Part shown: in pieces, positions 59,560-64,000 of the stretch
Layout: each line of letters opens with the position of its first letter
How positions within the stretch are numbered: the stretch's first letter is position 1
Source of the DNA: Strigops habroptila
Taxonomy: Eukaryota > Chordata > Aves > Psittaciformes > Psittacidae
Length of the DNA: 64,000 nucleotides
Reading direction: 5' to 3'
Assembly: GCF_004027225.2 (NCBI RefSeq)
Contig: NC_044277.2
Span: 88,176,283 to 88,240,282 of the forward strand
The notes under the pieces: generated by a model
What the model saw: only the letters and a program-made list of their open reading frames with translations
Told to the model about the DNA's origin: nothing
Databases searched by the model: none
Translations under genes and position numbers: made by a program

Positions 59560-61980
59560 GGTGAGGCGACAGAAACCCTCAGGTATCTAAATTAGGATTG
59601 GACTCTGAGAGATGTGAAGCATTTGCAGGTTATATTCGAGTGGCTGCCTTTCATCCTCACTCCTGTTTGGCCACAGGTCCTCAGTGTCTTGGAAACTCAC
59701 ACTTCTTCTACTTGAGCAAAAACTGTTGGCTGCAAAGCCAAATGAAGCTCTTGTAAGCATTTCCATGTTTCATGTTACTTGCTCACTCTGTTCACTAACT
59801 CTTTCACATCATGGGACTCAATGAACTTTTCCAACTAGAGATTTTCCTCCTCCTTTCCTGCCCCCTTCCCCTATTACTTTTTATGTGAGATACTATAGCT
59901 TAGAGCAGCCAGACCTATGTGGAGAAGAACAACACTGATCAAACCTTGCAGAATGAAATCGAGGAGACACAGCAAATGTGAGATGCAGCAATGGCTTTTG
60001 ACGCTTTCTGGCATAGTAGGTGACCCATCTGGAACCCACCAAAAATTAAATGTTGGTGAGATTTCGCTGCTGCCTGCCTTCCTGGTATATCCTGGTTCAC
60101 ACGCTATGGGCACTATAGCTACAAACATGAGGATACTTTTGGGATCCCAGAGTCATATGGTCAAATGTTAAAAAATAAATGCATATTTGTCAATGCTGCT
60201 AATGCTTTTCTGCAGATTTCAAAACCATTTTTCAGCCTTATACTGGAAAAAAGTTCTGATAATTTATGTTACCCAGGTGTTTTAAAATTCAACAGCTTTC
60301 ACTACCCATAAATTTAATAGCATTAAACACCTGCTGGCTCAGAGTAGCAGTTCTTGCCAAAAAGAAAAGCAGGAGCAGAGAGATACACTACTAATGTGCT
60401 CTTTTCCTTACCATCAGAACTAAGGATCTGAGCTGAAGCCCAGCACAGCATTACCCCATGCAGTGCAAGTTTTTCTGCCTCTGTGCATCAGAGCAGAGGA
60501 CTCACAACAATTCTAGCCTGCCAAGTAATAAAAATTTAGGAAAAAAAAAAGAAAAAATAATTTTGGAAAGTTAGGAAGGAGACTTCTCTTAGGTCCTTAC
60601 TGAAACTCAAAGAAGTCTGATTATTGAAAACAGTGGAGAAATCTATAATGAAACATCACAGGCTGGGGCCTTATGGGAGGGGTGAAAGGACACAGGTATG
60701 TGACAGTCAGTGGCTCTTACGCCACTCTGAGGGTTGTACCTGGCGTGTCAGAGGAACGTGAAGGATCTGACTGCAACAAACAGGTAGCATGGGGATGATG
60801 AACTTCAAAAGGTCAGATTTTAAAATCTATGGAGAAACTCATGAAGGGAAGGCTGAAGAGAAAAGTGAAATGCTTAAACAATTGAATGAGAATTGAAGTC
60901 ATTTAAGAGTACAGTTTTGGAAGGAATACTGATGCACTAAAACCGGAGAAAATAATGAGCAGAGAGTTTTAATAGGCTTGGCTGAATGCAGCACACAAAA
61001 GTTTTCTGAAACGTCCTCACAAACAAAATCTTCATCGTGGTGTCACCAGGTTTACAAGCCCTTTATTTTTATTAATGAGCATTGAATGGATTTTTCATTA
61101 TACCACGGTTGCTGGAAAGGAAGAGCATAAACAGTGATTCAGAGAGGTGAGTGTCACCAGATTGCTGTGGGTAAGTTGCTGATAAAGAAATGGAGGAAAA
61201 GGACTCTGCTGCCTTCTCCCTGACAGAGTTTGGGGGCTGGCAACAGGGAAGTGGAGAGTGGTCTTGGAGCAATTCTTGAGGTGTTGCTGTGATATTTTTT
61301 GAGGAATGGCCTAGCAATCAGGCTATGTTTGCAAGATGCCATTAATAAATAAATTGAACAGAAATATTTGAAGTTGGAGCTTGAAATGAGACTGTAACAG
61401 CCAAAGAACTATGTGTTTCAGCCACTGCCAGCAGGGAGTAGTGTATAAAGCCAGATGGCTGCTTTCTCATACCTCAGATGCTGCAGAAGGACTGAACTGA
61501 AATAGCACGGCTTTTAGGAGCAGCTGATTGACAAATCAGTGGAAACTGCACACCTCAAAACAAGTAATTTATGTGAATTAATTTTTCCAGTGTAGCTTAT
61601 GGTGGTCTTGTGTTTGTACATGGTATCTTAGTTTGATTTGTGTACAGGAATAGTCTTGAGGTTTTTGTTTCAAGAAACATCTCCAGGTAGAAGCTATAAT
61701 AATAATGTTTCACAAATAGGAGGCAGTTTACATTCTGCTCTTGGAACAAACCAATAATGTACCTCAGACTCCAAAGGGAAATGTATTGTTAATGGAAAAA
61801 TTGTCTTCATCCTCTCTTTCTATTTAAGGCAGCCTTTGCTGCCAGTTTATCATGAACGCATAAAGGTCTAATGCAATACGGATTAGACTGTATAAAAGTA
61901 AGAGAGCAGTGAGAACTCCAGATGTTCATTAGTGGAGTGGCTATTGTAAAAGGCCACTGAGGAACTTCATCTGTTCTGTT
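59560..61980. other. Unique non-coding sequence
   Basis: No gene is recognised. The opposed 84-codon frames at 59874-60128 (minus) and 59917-60171 (plus) cover the same bases. A-run at about 60540-60550. Confidence 0.65.
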
Positions 61981-62520
61981 CCCTCAAAGGTTTCCAGTCA
62001 TTAAATAATTTTCAAGGGACTCGTATCAGCAGATTCTATTGTTTCCTTTTGGAACACCGCAGGCTGAGTTCGCCACTGGCATTGGTTAAACAGTTTCACT
62101 GCAGTTGCCTCCACTTATGTTAGTGCTGAATTTAGCCCTCTGCCATTGTGCATATGTTCTGCGAAGGCCACTCAGGTGCAATGACAGATGAAGCTTTAAA
62201 ACTTTATTGCCCTGTGTCTAAAAACATAAGTAATAGTTAATTTTGCATTGCTCTAAAATTTTTAAAAGTAAATTGGGTTTTTGGATTGTATTTCATTCTT
62301 ACATTTTTAATAAAGTATAACGGGCACCAGCTTAAAGTCACATTTACAGGATTAAATTTTCCGCTCGTATAAAGAAAGGCGCTTTTTTCTCCAAACAAGA
62401 TGCATTTATGCCTGCAATTGCAGTGAGCTGTATCCTGCCACCCATTGTTGTGCCGTATGCTGTAGAGAAACACCTTATTTACGGAAAGAGAAATTCAACA
62501 CTGATCCTGTTCACAATGTC
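61981..62520. other. Candidate conserved non-coding element
   Basis: This block holds ten CpGs (for example TCGTAT, ACCGCA, TTCGCC, GCGAAG, AACGGG, CCGCTCGT, GGCGCT, GCCGTA, TACGGA). The next 540 bases hold about two and the preceding 540 about three. It has no homopolymer longer than seven, and mixes TTAAATAATT, GTTAATTTTGCATTGC, AACTTTATTGCC, CCTGCAATTGCAG and TTTAATCATAGC, all of which resemble transcription-factor sites. The one frame (62237-62473, minus, 78 codons) is not convincing. CpG retention and motif density suggest purifying selection on an enhancer. No comparison could be made. Confidence 0.3.
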
Positions 62521-64000
62521 AGAACAGCTTTAATCATAGCTAAATAAGAGGCTGACAACTTATTTATTTTTATTCCATTTTGGTTTGTTCACTTGCTTGT
62601 GTATGCATGTGAACATGACTGGGTGTAATGTTTAGAGTGGTTTTATACCACCTTAAGTAGAGGAACAGTCCTGTGGGTCACCCAAAGATACCTACTTGTT
62701 TCCTTTTCCAAGTCTGCTTCACTTTTACTTCTCCTGCCTCCACCATCTGTTCTTTGCTTCAGAGTATTTATATTGCCCCACCCCCCTTTTTTTTTAATAC
62801 ATGATTTCTTACACTGTAGTTGTGAAGGCCTTATTTTCTGTTAAGGAACCAGAATCCCTTGGTTTCTTACAGGGAGCCAAGATGTACTTTGTAGTCAAAG
62901 ATCATCAAAGCAGTTAACTTTAAGGATGTGAATAATAACATTGTCCTTAGTAAGTGTACAAAGGAAGACTAGCTACTGTGAAAGTTCAATCACTTTGGTT
63001 GTCATTTTCTTTCCGTTTTAAAGATTCTGCTTAAAGTCAGTGAAGCTGTTACCTGTAAAGCGATGCAGACAAAAAAGTTTACCTTGTTAGTTGAGTATAC
63101 AGTCCTTAAATACAGACTCTTCCAGAAATGGGAAGAATTCGGTTATTATTCTAGTTTCTTAAAAGCACTAGGTTCTGGAAGCAACCTTAAATATATATAT
63201 ATACACAGAGAGAGACATATCCCTAGAACAAAAATACAGCATTTTCATATAATATTTTAAGTCCAATTAACACAATGCTAAATATTGTTAAAGCTATTCT
63301 TAAATACTTTTTTTCTAAAGCAAATAATCAGTCAGGTGACAGGACAGAATTCTACTTTTTGCTTCTATGTTTTCATGAAGCTCCTGCCTCTTATTGGCTT
63401 ACAATTGAACAAAATACCACAAAACCACCAAGCCTCTCCTTCTTAATTAAAAGATGCAGTTTATTATAGAATCAGTTTTAAAGAGCTATACACCAGGCTT
63501 TCTAATTTTTGCTTCAGAAAGGTTTCTAACACAGTCTAAAACAAGATCTTCTGTTACAAAAAACCCCCAACTGCTACTTTTGTTCGCTATGTTGAAATAT
63601 GCAGTATAAAAGACACAACCTTTTCTCAGACTCTGTTGTCACAGGTGATGATACTGCTGTTTGAGGCCAGATTCAGTCCTTGGTTACAATGAGAGACAAA
63701 AGTGTATGCTTTCAGGGGGAAAAGTCTTTTGGATCTCTCAAAACTTTTCTTTCATTGTGTGCATGTATTAAAAGAACAAGACCATTCAGCTAAGATAGAA
63801 AGCCAGACAAAATGCATTGAGCCATATTGTTATATGATTTCACTCAGAACAATTGTACTGAAGCATATTTGTGCTGGTAGAAGACCTCAGCCATACAAAT
63901 GCTGTTCCTACCAAGTTCCTAGCTCCATCAGGGCAGATCAATTCCACACTTCTCAAAGTATAGTGAAATTACAGTCCTGACGAGAAAGGGTATACATTTG
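62521..64000. other. Unique non-coding sequence to the window end
   Basis: No gene is recognised. A run of C then T (62774-62795), an (AT)n then (AG)n stretch at 63189-63215, and open frames of 64 to 92 codons (63063-63260, 63275-63469, 63702-63980, plus) without motifs. GGCCAGATTCAGTCCTTGG at about 63665-63683 may be a scrap of the old dispersed repeats seen elsewhere. Confidence 0.6.
63189..63215. repeat. (AT)n/(AG)n microsatellite
   Basis: About seven AT units, then ACAC, then AG units. Confidence 0.9.

Noticed and set aside
1..64000. CRISPR array, operon-like or prokaryotic defence system, or endogenous virus
   Set aside because: No regularly spaced direct repeats, no tightly packed long ORFs, and no paired LTRs or viral protein motifs were seen on either strand.

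Overview
This looks like nuclear DNA from a bird, or at least a sauropsid. The sequence is AT-rich and CpG-poor. It carries three recognisable CR1 (chicken repeat 1) LINE fragments. Two keep a trace of the (ATTCTATG)n 3' tail and the third has only a decayed one. One much older CR1/L3-like relic is also present. I see no Alu, L1 or other mammal-type young repeats, and no operon-like gene packing. Species and chromosome cannot be told from the sequence.

I find no convincing protein-coding gene, rRNA, tRNA, snRNA or CRISPR array. Open frames of 60 to 177 codons occur on both strands throughout, as expected by chance in 64 kb. They lack recognisable domains, convincing exon boundaries or a consistent strand. 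The window is best read as intergenic DNA or the inside of a very large intron.

Layout: 1-23.9 kb is mostly unique sequence with poly-T/poly-A tracts, a 79-bp tandem duplication (18.6-18.8 kb) and several decayed dyad-symmetric repeats built on a TGACTTCAATGG-like core (2.6, 10.5, 12.7, 15.6 and 21.5 kb). A minus-strand CR1 lies at 23.93-24.40 kb, an ancient minus-strand CR1/L3 relic at about 27.0-27.35 kb, a plus-strand CR1 at 31.47-31.89 kb, and a minus-strand CR1 with a 198-codon open reverse-transcriptase end at 41.88-42.60 kb. MIR/L2-like scraps are visible at 4.7, 16.6, 32.2 and 57.0 kb. From 42.6 to 64 kb the sequence is mainly unique. It holds a cluster of coding-looking but unassigned open frames (58.1-59.6 kb) and blocks that look like conserved non-coding elements (48.0-48.4 and especially 61.98-62.52 kb, which keeps ten CpGs).

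No set of genes works together here. The content is a record of repeat decay plus a few candidate regulatory blocks. I did not find a new biological system. The least explained parts are the 58.1-59.6 kb cluster and the CpG-retaining block near 62 kb.
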